From NCBI GenBank assembly GCA_902803195.1, contig CADCOX010000094.1:1-11812 (forward strand): 11,812 nt of DNA, written 5' to 3'. Positions 1 to 6,370 of this stretch are shown piece by piece. A program made the translations under genes and the position numbers. The notes under the pieces were generated by a model that saw nothing but the letters and a program-made list of their open reading frames with translations, had not been told where the DNA came from and ran no database searches. Numbering within the stretch: the first letter of the stretch is position 1; the number at the start of each line of letters is the position of its first letter. Origin of the DNA: an uncultured Bacteroidales bacterium (GTDB lineage: Bacteria > Bacteroidota > Bacteroidia > Bacteroidales > Bacteroidaceae).

Positions 1-12
1 CTTTGTGCCGTA
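1..12 (+). promoter_or_regulatory. Possible truncated nadB promoter at the window edge
   Basis: TTTG at 2-5 followed by TGCC looks like the right half of the Bacteroidota -7 element (TAnnTTTG). The TA half would lie just outside the window, so this cannot be confirmed. Transcription would begin near 10-12, about 35 nt before the nadB ATG at 45, which fits the AT-rich stretch there and favours that ATG over the TTG at 3. Confidence 0.35.
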
Positions 13-44
13 AAAAGTCAATTCCTTTAACTTACAACAAATCG

Positions 45-1634
45 ATGATTCGCAAATTCGACTTCCTCATCATCGGCTCGGGCGTGGCCGGAATGAGTTA
101 TGCCCTGAAGGTCGCTCAAAGCGGCAAGGGCAAGGTAGCGCTCATCTGCAAGACAACTATCGACGAGGCCAACACGGACAAAGCGCAGGGCGGCGTGGCC
201 TCGGTGACGAACCTAAAGGTGGATAACTTCGAGAAGCACATCCACGACACGATGGTGGCAGGCGACTTCATCTCGGACCCCGCTGCTGTGGAGCAGGTGG
301 TGAAGAATGCGCCGAAGGGCATCGCCGACCTGGTGAAGTGGGGCGTCAACTTCGACAAGAACGAGGACGGCGAGTTCGACCTCCATCGTGAGGGCGGCCA
401 CTCGGAGTTCCGCATCCTGCATCACGCCGACGACACGGGTCATGAGATCCAACAGGGACTCATCCGCGCCGTCAGAGCCGACAAGCGCATCACTATCCTC
501 GAGAACCACTTCGCCGTGGAGATCATCACCCAGCACCACTTAGGCCGCGAGGTGAACCGCCATATGACGGACATCGAATGCTACGGCGCCTACGTCCTCG
601 ACCCCGACACAAAGAAGATCGACACCTTCCTCTCACGCGTCACACTGATGGCCACAGGCGGCACGGGTGCCGTCTACGCCACGACGACAAACCCGAATAT
701 CGCCACGGGCGACGGCATAGCCATGGTCTATCGTGCCAAGGGTATCGTGAAGGACATGGAGTTCGTACAGTTTCACCCCACCGCACTCTACAACCCGGCC
801 GAGACGCATCCGGCCTACCTCATCACGGAGGCCATGCGCGGCTACGGCGGCATCCTGCGTCTGCCTAATGGCGAGGAGTTCATGCAGAAATACGACAAGC
901 GCCTGTCCTTAGCTCCACGCGACATCGTAGCACGTGCCATCGATAAAGAGATGAAGATCCACGGCATCGACCACGTATGCCTGGACGTGACACACAAAGA
1001 CCCCGAGGAGACAAAGCACCACTTCCCGAACATCTACGCCAAGTGCCTCTCGATAGGCATCGACATCACAAAGCAATACATCCCTGTAGTACCTTGCGCT
1101 CACTACATGTGCGGCGGCATCAAGGTGGACTTGAACGCCTGCTCGACCATCCATCGACTGTATGCCGTTGGCGAGTGCTCGTGCACAGGTCTGCACGGCG
1201 GCAACCGCCTGGCCTCCAACTCGCTCATCGAAGCCGTCGTCTATGCCGACAAGGCTGCTGAACACTCGATAGCGCACATCGATGAGTACACGTTCAACGA
1301 CCAAGTGCCCGAATGGAACGACGAAGGCACGATGACCAACGAGGAGAAGGTGCTCATCGCTCAAGACATGAAGGAAGTGGGACAGATCATGTCGAACTAC
1401 GTCGGCATCGTCCGCTCCGACCTGCGTCTGCATCGCGCATGGACGCGCCTCGACATCATCTACGAGGAGACCGAAGAGCTGTTCAAACGCGTAAAAGCCT
1501 CGAAGGACATCTGCGAGCTCCGCAATATGGTCAACGTCGGTTACCTCATCACCCGTCAGGCCATCGAGCGCAAGGAGAGTCGCGGCTTGCACTACACGGT
1601 CGATTACCCCAAACACGCCTACGACCAGAAGTGA
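45..1634 (+). CDS. nadB: L-aspartate oxidase
   Basis: NadB is the FAD enzyme that oxidises L-aspartate to iminoaspartate, the first step of de novo NAD synthesis, feeding quinolinate synthase NadA in the cytoplasm. The 529-residue protein (E. coli NadB is about 540) begins with the FAD-binding fold GSGVAG at residues 11-16. It has the NTDKAQGG flavin-contact segment and REGGHS with Glu116. Substrate and catalytic residues correspond to those of E. coli: His244 in QFHPTALY, Arg292 in RDIVARA, His353 in PCAHYMCGG. GLHGGNRLASNSL near the C-terminal end of the FAD domain is also family-typical; the last 130 residues are the helical domain shared with succinate dehydrogenase flavoproteins. The frame is open back to a TTG at 3, but I chose the ATG at 45 because the FAD fold starts at once and the upstream codons look like leader. 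nadA and nadC are not in the window. NadB is preferred over SdhA/FrdA because of length and the NTDKAQGG form. Confidence 0.96.
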   Translation: MIRKFDFLIIGSGVAGMSYALKVAQSGKGKVALICKTTIDEANTDKAQGGVASVTNLKVDNFEKHIHDTMVAGDFISDPAAVEQVVKNAPKGIADLVKWGVNFDKNEDGEFDLHREGGHSEFRILHHADDTGHEIQQGLIRAVRADKRITILENHFAVEIITQHHLGREVNRHMTDIECYGAYVLDPDTKKIDTFLSRVTLMATGGTGAVYATTTNPNIATGDGIAMVYRAKGIVKDMEFVQFHPTALYNPAETHPAYLITEAMRGYGGILRLPNGEEFMQKYDKRLSLAPRDIVARAIDKEMKIHGIDHVCLDVTHKDPEETKHHFPNIYAKCLSIGIDITKQYIPVVPCAHYMCGGIKVDLNACSTIHRLYAVGECSCTGLHGGNRLASNSLIEAVVYADKAAEHSIAHIDEYTFNDQVPEWNDEGTMTNEEKVLIAQDMKEVGQIMSNYVGIVRSDLRLHRAWTRLDIIYEETEELFKRVKASKDICELRNMVNVGYLITRQAIERKESRGLHYTVDYPKHAYDQK

Positions 1635-1690
1635 AGAGTGAAACTGAAGAGGTAAGAATAATCATCACAAATACTTCTGATACTGGAACT

Positions 1691-1726
1691 AAATGCGGAG
1701 AGCTCTAACTTGAGCCCTCCGCATTT
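1691..1726 (+). terminator. Hairpin after nadB, probable terminator
   Basis: AAATGCGGAG at 1691-1700 is the perfect reverse complement of CTCCGCATTT at 1717-1726. After one mismatch the stem continues with GCTC/GAGC, leaving a loop of about six bases. It lies 57 bases after the nadB stop. No long T tract follows, so termination is likely but not certain; being symmetrical, it could also act on leftward transcripts. Confidence 0.6.
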
Positions 1727-1889
1727 GCTCTGAATTTGCTTTCAACGTCAAGAAATTGAGCCATGAACAGACTGGCACTTCCCATGACGTCCCCTTTCAT
1801 TTTATAACGTTTTGAGAGGTATTCCGTTGTTTCTGTTTGATTTATGTCAAGAAAGGATATATTTCCACAGAAAAAGAGAAGAAAAAGTG
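1727..1889. other. Non-coding stretch with no recognisable feature
   Basis: Between the nadB hairpin and the next promoter I see no convincing gene. The reverse strand has a 31-codon frame (ATG at 1800, stop at 1705) whose end runs into the hairpin. Its sequence is protein-like but too short to assign; it could be the remnant of a lost gene. Confidence 0.4.
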
Positions 1890-1919
1890 TTCGAGTTACA
1901 CATAATCGCCGTACCTTTG
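1890..1919 (+). promoter_or_regulatory. Bacteroidota-type promoter for the orphan RNA
   Basis: TACCTTTG at 1912-1919 matches the Bacteroidota housekeeping -7 element TAnnTTTG at every fixed position. TTCG at 1890-1893, 18 bases upstream, is a near match to the -33 TTTG box (usual spacing about 19-21). The predicted start is around 1923-1926. The next rightward protein gene is not in the window, so this promoter appears to serve only the structured transcript that follows. Confidence 0.7.
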
Positions 1920-1923
1920 CAGT

Positions 1924-2241
1924 GTCAAAAGATGACAAGGTCTCGTGAGAGACTTCAAGATATACGGTTTTTCATGGTATTAGGTTAGTTTTAAAGGTTT
2001 TCATCATCGAGTAGCATTGCTACTCAATCTTTAGGTAAGTTAGTTAAGGTAAGTTGATTGCAGGATTCCCCTTCGTGGGAACCGCAGAATAACGAAAGCA
2101 CAACTGTCGCAGTGATGCGATAGAAAAAGCAAAAGGACACATCATCGGATGTGTTTTCCAAAAGGTTATTCTGAGAGATTCAACAAAGATTTGTTCATAG
2201 CTAAGGCGCGGCTCTTCGTGAGAAGGGCCGCGTTTGTTTTT
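1924..2241 (+). ncRNA. Candidate structured non-coding RNA of unknown family
   Basis: A promoter and an intrinsic terminator enclose about 318 nt with no credible protein frame (longest ATG frame about 18 codons, starting almost at the transcript end). Helices readable by eye are: TGTCA/TGACA 1923-1937; a 7-bp stem with a GUGA tetraloop 1938-1955; TAAAGGTT/AATCTTTA 1992-1999 with 2026-2033, enclosing a 7-bp hairpin GAGTAGC/GCTACTC 2009-2025; a bulged hairpin 2063-2083; a perfect 9-bp long-range helix CAGAATAAC/GTTATTCTG (2085-2093 with 2165-2173) that encloses an 8-bp GUGA-capped stem 2104-2123 and a 7-bp stem 2137-2154; a small hairpin 2182-2195; and the terminator stem. AGGTTAGTT or AGGTAAGTT occurs three times in mostly unpaired positions (1982, 2033, 2047). 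I see no RNase P, tmRNA, SRP RNA or tRNA signatures. It is a free-standing gene rather than a leader, since the next gene is convergent. Function unknown. Confidence 0.75.
2207..2241 (+). terminator. Intrinsic terminator of the orphan RNA
   Basis: CGCGGCTCTTC (2207-2217) pairs with GAAGGGCCGCG (2222-2232) over 11 bp with one G-U pair, closed by a GTGA tetraloop, and is followed by TTTGTTTTT. This is a textbook rightward terminator. The other strand has no T tract after the stem, so it should not stop leftward transcription. Confidence 0.88.
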
Positions 2242-2269
2242 GTAGCCTGAAACATTGTTTTGAGTTTAC

Positions 2270-2294
2270 TTGTAAAGGGGTCTTCCTTTTACAA
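2270..2294 (-). terminator. Hairpin overlapping the priA stop codon
   Basis: TTGTAAAGG (2270-2278) pairs with CCTTTTACAA (2285-2294) with one bulged base and a six-base loop. The stem includes the priA TAA. There is no clear T tract on the leftward transcript, so it may be a weak terminator or a 3'-end stabiliser. Confidence 0.35.
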
Positions 2295-4295
2295 AGGGTC
2301 GACGTCGAAGAGAATCTGACCAGAAGCGAAAGCTTTCTGTGCAAGAAGCTCGGCACGCATAGAGAGAAGGCTCTGTTTGATGCGAGCGATGGGGAGCTTG
2401 CGCTCGAGCTTCAGGATGATACGTCGGATGCAGAGTCCCTGCACACGGGCCACAGGTGGCTCATCTGGGCCGAGGACGCGCGTACCGAGCAACTGACGCA
2501 AGCGGAGGGTCAATTCGCGGGCAAGGAGATCGACATCGGCCGAACGGCGATGACGCACGTAGACGATAACCATCTGCATGAAAGGAGGATAGCCAAACTC
2601 ACGGCGCTCCAGCATTTGCTCGCGGTAAGCATTGGCATAGTCGTCAGCCACAACCTGATGAATCAGCGAGAGGTCCGGCGTCAGCGTCTGCAAGAGGACA
2701 TAGCCACGGCTATCGCGACGTCCGGCACGCCCCGCCACCTGCGTCAGCATCTGGAAAGAACGTTCGTAGGCACGGAAATCGGGCTGACAAAGCATCGTAT
2801 CGGCTGAGAGGATGCCTACGACGCTGACGCGACCGAAATCAAGCCCTTTGGCTACCATCTGTGTGCCCACAAGGATATCGGTGCGATGGGCCGCGAAGTC
2901 CTCAAGAATCTGTTCGTAGGCTGTCCGTGTGCGTGTCGTATCAAGGTCGAGGCGAGCAACACGTGCCTCGGGGAACAACTTCTGGAGGTCCTCTTCGATG
3001 CGCTCGGTACCGAAGCCACGGCTGCGCAGGTCGGGATTCTCGCAAGCCGGGCACTGAGCAGGTATCTCAGTGGTGAAGCCGCAGTAGTGGCATGTCATGC
3101 GCCCCGATTTCTTGTGGAGCGTCAGCGGGACATCGCAATGAGGACAACGGGGCACCCAACCACAGACATGGCATTGCACATGAGGAGCATAGCCACGACG
3201 GTTCTGGAAGAGGATGACCTGCTCGCCTGCCTCAAGGGCAGCACGCGTGCGGTCGAGCAACTGCGGCGAGAAGGGACCTTTCATGCGGCGCTTACGGCGT
3301 AGCTCGCTTACGTCGACAATCTCAATCTCTGGCAGTTGCACACGCCCATAACGCTCGCTGAGCTCAACGAGGCCGTACTTGCCCATGCGGGCGTTGTAAT
3401 AACTCTCGAAGGAGGGTGTAGCGGTGCCGAGGAGAGTGAGCGCCTTGGCTCGCGAGGCCATGAGTATGGCGACGCTGCGAGCGTTGTAACGAGGTGCGGG
3501 CTCCTGCTGCTTGAAGTTGACTTCATGCTCCTCGTCGACGATGACGAGTCCGAGGCGCTGGAACGGAAGGAATACCGACGAACGCACACCCACAATGATG
3601 TCGTAGGGCTGCGTTGACAACTGGCGCCACCAGACGTTGGCACGTTCCTTGTCGGTGAACTTGCTGTGGTAAACACCCATTCGCTCACCGAAGACGGCGC
3701 GCAGACGGTCGGTAAGCTGAGTCGTAAGGACAATCTCGGGCAACAGATAAAGCACCTGCTTACCCTGAGCAATAGCTTCGGCTATAAGATGAATGTAGAC
3801 CTCAGTCTTGCCTGCTGACGTGACGCCATGGAAGAGGCAGACAGGATGCTGCTTCCACTGTTCCTTGATACTCAGAAGAGCCGTGGATTGGGCGGGAGAG
3901 AGGGTGGGTAAAGACTCTCCCATCTCAATCTGAGGAGGGGGAACGTTTGTCGAGAGTGAGCCATTTTTCCCTCTTTTCAAATTCCCAGGCAGTGCGGCTT
4001 TGAAAACTTCGCCGATGGAGCAGAGGTAGTAGTCGGCTATCCATTGCCACAGGTTGAGCTGTGCTGGCAGGATGACAGGTGTGGCATCAACGACCTCAAG
4101 GATCTGCTTGACCTCAATGCCAACAGGAGCTTGGTCATGAAGACGCACGACAAGACCGACGAGCGACTGCCGATTGCCAAAGGGCACGAGAACGCGACAC
4201 CCTGCCTGAGGCTGTGGAACCAGTGTGTCAGGCAGAGCGTAAGTGAACAGTCCTTGCAATGGGACAGGTATAATGACGTCGGCGAAATGCGACAT
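2289..4295 (-). CDS. priA: Primosomal protein N', replication-restart helicase
   Basis: PriA is a 3'-5' DNA helicase that recognises stalled forks and reloads the replicative helicase. The 668-residue protein has the N-terminal 3'-DNA-end binding domain (about 1-105). Superfamily 2 helicase motifs follow: GVTSAGKT (157-164, Walker A), DEEH (254-257, Walker B), GTATP (290-294), the segment VGTQMVAKGLDF, and QVAGRAGR (519-526). Between the helicase lobes sit eight zinc-binding cysteines in four pairs (375/378, 384/387, 402/405, 415/418). Compared with E. coli PriA (732 residues), the winged-helix domain between the 3'-DNA binding domain and the helicase is absent, replaced by a polar linker of about 25 residues (107-131). 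No frameshift is visible. The ATG at 4295 gives the family-typical N-terminus. The beta-barrel gene lies 46 bases upstream in the same direction, so the two may be co-transcribed. Confidence 0.96.
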   Translation of the reverse strand: MSHFADVIIPVPLQGLFTYALPDTLVPQPQAGCRVLVPFGNRQSLVGLVVRLHDQAPVGIEVKQILEVVDATPVILPAQLNLWQWIADYYLCSIGEVFKAALPGNLKRGKNGSLSTNVPPPQIEMGESLPTLSPAQSTALLSIKEQWKQHPVCLFHGVTSAGKTEVYIHLIAEAIAQGKQVLYLLPEIVLTTQLTDRLRAVFGERMGVYHSKFTDKERANVWWRQLSTQPYDIIVGVRSSVFLPFQRLGLVIVDEEHEVNFKQQEPAPRYNARSVAILMASRAKALTLLGTATPSFESYYNARMGKYGLVELSERYGRVQLPEIEIVDVSELRRKRRMKGPFSPQLLDRTRAALEAGEQVILFQNRRGYAPHVQCHVCGWVPRCPHCDVPLTLHKKSGRMTCHYCGFTTEIPAQCPACENPDLRSRGFGTERIEEDLQKLFPEARVARLDLDTTRTRTAYEQILEDFAAHRTDILVGTQMVAKGLDFGRVSVVGILSADTMLCQPDFRAYERSFQMLTQVAGRAGRRDSRGYVLLQTLTPDLSLIHQVVADDYANAYREQMLERREFGYPPFMQMVIVYVRHRRSADVDLLARELTLRLRQLLGTRVLGPDEPPVARVQGLCIRRIILKLERKLPIARIKQSLLSMRAELLAQKAFASGQILFDVDPL

Positions 4296-4341
4296 CGTTT
4301 CAGATGTTATTTAAGGTGTGTTCTTGTGAAAAATGATGAGC

Positions 4342-4932
4342 TTAGAAGTAGTAGTTCAGGCGCACCTGCCACTCCTTGTTCTTCATGCTGATGTTATCCG
4401 TCACGCCCTCGTAGACATCTTTGACGCTGCCTGCGTTGGTGAGCGGGATGCAATAACTGGCACCGACCTGAAGGTGGCTAAAGAGCATCAGACCGATGCC
4501 CACGTTCCAGCTGAAGATGCTATGGTCGAAGGTGGCACGCAGCCCCGCGCGGGTAGTGAGATTGGAATTGCCGATGAGCCAATCCCATTGCGGTCCCGTG
4601 CTAACATAGGCGCCGAACTGCTTAGGGCCAATCTCCCAACGAACGTTGACTGGGACGCGGACGTAACTCATATGCTTCTTATCTACATCGTTGATTTCGG
4701 CCGTACGATGAGCATAAAGCAATGCTGCATCTGCGCCCAGACCGAGGATGGGGATAGTAGTCTTCAGCTTAGGGCCAAGGAAGAAACCCGAACAGTTGTC
4801 CGACTTGAAGACGTCCTTCGAGAAAGACATCTTGTTGATGATGGCTCCAGCCTCAACTCCAAACTGCGTCTGAGCTGACGCCGTAACAGTGAGGGCGAAG
4901 ACGGACGTGAGAAGAATCAGTAGACGTTTCAT
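4342..4932 (-). CDS. Small outer-membrane beta-barrel protein
   Basis: This 196-residue protein starts with a clear Sec signal peptide (MKRLL, a hydrophobic core, then ASAQ with cleavage about residue 20-21). The mature part is built of short alternating beta strands rich in glycine and aromatics (FGVEAGAIINK, FFLGPKLKT, FGAYVSTGPQW, WNVGIGLMLF, LQVGASYCIPL) and ends in NYYF. A terminal aromatic residue is typical of outer-membrane barrels. The size and pattern suit an eight-stranded barrel of the porin-like/PorT-like group (Pfam OMP_b-brl clan). The group name does not show that it is the T9SS protein PorT. It lies between the T9SS operon and priA, all leftward, and could be read through from gldN across a 192-bp spacer. 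No ligand or specific function can be inferred. Confidence 0.85.
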   Translation of the reverse strand: MKRLLILLTSVFALTVTASAQTQFGVEAGAIINKMSFSKDVFKSDNCSGFFLGPKLKTTIPILGLGADAALLYAHRTAEINDVDKKHMSYVRVPVNVRWEIGPKQFGAYVSTGPQWDWLIGNSNLTTRAGLRATFDHSIFSWNVGIGLMLFSHLQVGASYCIPLTNAGSVKDVYEGVTDNISMKNKEWQVRLNYYF

Positions 4933-4945
4933 GAGAGGATGTTTA

Positions 4946-5034
4946 TTTAACGGGAAGGATAACGAACGCTCGACGCTTCAGACTTGAAGTACAAAAACGG
5001 GCTGAGTGTTGTTTTTTTAACGGGAACGATAACG
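4946..5034. repeat. Pair of 19-bp direct repeats in the gldN/barrel-gene spacer
   Basis: TTTAACGGGAAsGATAACG occurs at 4946-4964 and 5016-5034 with a single difference, 70 bp apart. The first copy begins 14 bases upstream of the barrel-gene ATG. The spacer is otherwise AT-rich, and I find no Bacteroidota promoter on the leftward strand. Confidence 0.7.
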
Positions 5035-5124
5035 TTAACGGGCGGTGCTTTGGTCTTCTAACAGAAACATCGTTTTGGCTCTGAATGCCAAAAGATGTAT
5101 TCGTTCACGTTTTCGTTATCGTTT

Positions 5125-6240
5125 TTATCGACGTTGACGACGAGCGGACACACGGGGAGCGGACGAAGAGGAAGAGGACGACGAGGGCGCCTTGTTACGC
5201 TTGGAGGCAGCCGATGCACCACGACGACCCGTTGATTTCTTGTCATCGCTGGTGCTCTCAGACCTACGGGAAGCACGGGCAACCTTCTTGTCAGCCTTGT
5301 CAGTCTTTTCGGCCACGGAGACACTATCGAGCGAGTCAACGGGGACGGGGGTATGCCAGATATGCTCCTCGAAGTCTACGAGTTGTTGCTCGATGCGCTT
5401 CTGCTCGGCAGCCATTGCAGTGTCGTTCTTAGCATAGTCAGACAGCAGGCGGCCCTGCAGGTTGTTGGTCTTGTAGATCTTGCCTTCATAGCGGTTCAAA
5501 GTGAAATAGTCGTCAACAGTCATATTGGTGACATTGTTGAAGTTGGAAGCCATCACCGGCATACGGGAGAGGTAGCTGGAGATGTCATCGTATTTCACCC
5601 AGAATAAAGGCCTTGATTGAGCTGTACCGGGTTCATCGTCTATCGACTCGAACTCGCTCTCCTCCATGAGCACAGGGCAGAGGGCCACGACTCGTGTCTT
5701 ATATGTAGCGGAACGCTGATCAAAATAGCTGCTTTCCTTCAGGTAGAAACGCTTGACGAAAGACGAGGGTATGTCGCTCTCGGGAACGGTAATCTTACCG
5801 CCCTCCTCCTCGAAGTAGATACGCTGGTCGGTCAACAAGTCCTTCACTTCGAGACGGTCTTTCTCGTCGAACGACTCGCCGCCATCATCGCCTGGCTTGT
5901 AGCCCTTGATGCGCCCCGACACGAAAAGGCGGAAGATGAACGTGAAGAGGTTCTGGTCCTTGCCACGTGGCTCGACAGGATAGTAGAGGGGTGCATTGGC
6001 ATCCTTCAACAAGTCGAGTTGGCGATAGATGTCACGGCGCCAGACGACGTCCTCCGGCATCTCGGCCGACGTAGGAAACATGATCGACGCACGGTCGGGT
6101 TTCTTCTCAGCAGCAGCTTGTCTCTGAGCTGCAGCGTTACGGTTCGTCGAGGTGGTCGTCGTACGGCGTCTGGCGGGCTGAGCGTTTGCAGTAATGCCTG
6201 CCATGAGCACGGCCGTAAATATGATGAGAATTCTTTTCAT
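5125..6240 (-). CDS. gldN: T9SS ring protein GldN/PorN
   Basis: GldN (PorN in Porphyromonas) is a periplasmic T9SS protein that forms the large ring with lipoprotein GldK under the outer membrane and is needed for secretion of proteins carrying a T9SS C-terminal signal. The 371-residue protein has a Sec signal peptide ending ITANAQ (about residue 20). A Thr/Arg/Gln-rich low-complexity stretch follows, then the GldN core, about residues 50-300, with VVWRRDIYRQLDL, NAPLYYPVEP, LFTFIFRLF and the KYDDISSYLSR region. The last 61 residues (311-371) are a highly basic, serine-rich tail with eight consecutive serines (353-360). The gene is last in the porP-gldK-gldL-gldM-gldN order seen in many T9SS-bearing Bacteroidota, which supports the call. 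A 130-bp repeat-filled spacer separates it from gldM. Confidence 0.94.
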   Translation of the reverse strand: MKRILIIFTAVLMAGITANAQPARRRTTTTSTNRNAAAQRQAAAEKKPDRASIMFPTSAEMPEDVVWRRDIYRQLDLLKDANAPLYYPVEPRGKDQNLFTFIFRLFVSGRIKGYKPGDDGGESFDEKDRLEVKDLLTDQRIYFEEEGGKITVPESDIPSSFVKRFYLKESSYFDQRSATYKTRVVALCPVLMEESEFESIDDEPGTAQSRPLFWVKYDDISSYLSRMPVMASNFNNVTNMTVDDYFTLNRYEGKIYKTNNLQGRLLSDYAKNDTAMAAEQKRIEQQLVDFEEHIWHTPVPVDSLDSVSVAEKTDKADKKVARASRRSESTSDDKKSTGRRGASAASKRNKAPSSSSSSSSAPRVSARRQRR

Positions 6241-6243
6241 AGT

Positions 6244-6252
6244 CGTTATCGT
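6244..6252. repeat. CGTTATCGT motif, one of four intergenic copies
   Basis: CGTTATCGT lies just ahead of the gldN ATG and recurs at 5114-5122 (just past the gldN stop) and 10775-10783 (gldK/porP spacer), with the inverse ACGATAACG at 5026-5034. I noticed copies only in spacers of the T9SS operon, not in its genes. Confidence 0.5.
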
Positions 6253-6260
6253 TTTTTTTG

Positions 6261-6368
6261 TAGATTCTCTGGATGCTATAGATTTTCTAGATTTTCTAGA
6301 TGCTCTAGATGCTCTAGATATTCTAGATGCTCTAGATATTCTAGATTCTCTAGATGCTCTAGATATTC
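6261..6368. repeat. Twelve-unit 9-bp tandem repeat between gldM and gldN
   Basis: Twelve consecutive 9-bp units, consensus TAGATNNTC, run from 6261 to 6368 without a break. The variants are TAGATGCTC, TAGATATTC, TAGATTTTC and TAGATTCTC, with a diverged second unit (TGGATGCTA). The array fills nearly all of the spacer between the gldM stop (6371) and the gldN ATG (6240). Because TCTAGA is palindromic, the transcript could fold into several alternative short hairpins. Such arrays usually vary in copy number between strains. Confidence 0.93.
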
Positions 6369-6370
6369 TT

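Noticed and set aside
909..1616. 235-codon reverse frame inside nadB
   Set aside because: It overlaps a clear nadB with all catalytic residues; it is a codon-usage shadow of GC-rich coding DNA.
1705..1938. 77-codon reverse frame over the nadB/RNA spacer
   Set aside because: It starts at a TTG inside the RNA gene, runs against the promoter and ends in the nadB hairpin; the sequence matches no family I recognise. The last 31 codons may be a gene remnant, but nothing supports expression.
1932..1988. 18-codon ATG frame at the start of the orphan RNA
   Set aside because: It begins about eight bases from the predicted transcript end, inside a hairpin, and has arginine-rich, non-family composition; kept only as a note in case the RNA is dual-function.
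1924..2241. Orphan RNA as RNase P RNA, tmRNA or SRP RNA
   Set aside because: None of the universal core sequences of these RNAs is visible, and there is no tRNA-like acceptor end.
6261..6368. 9-bp array as a CRISPR
   Set aside because: Units are contiguous 9-mers with no spacers of 30-40 bp, and there are no cas genes nearby.
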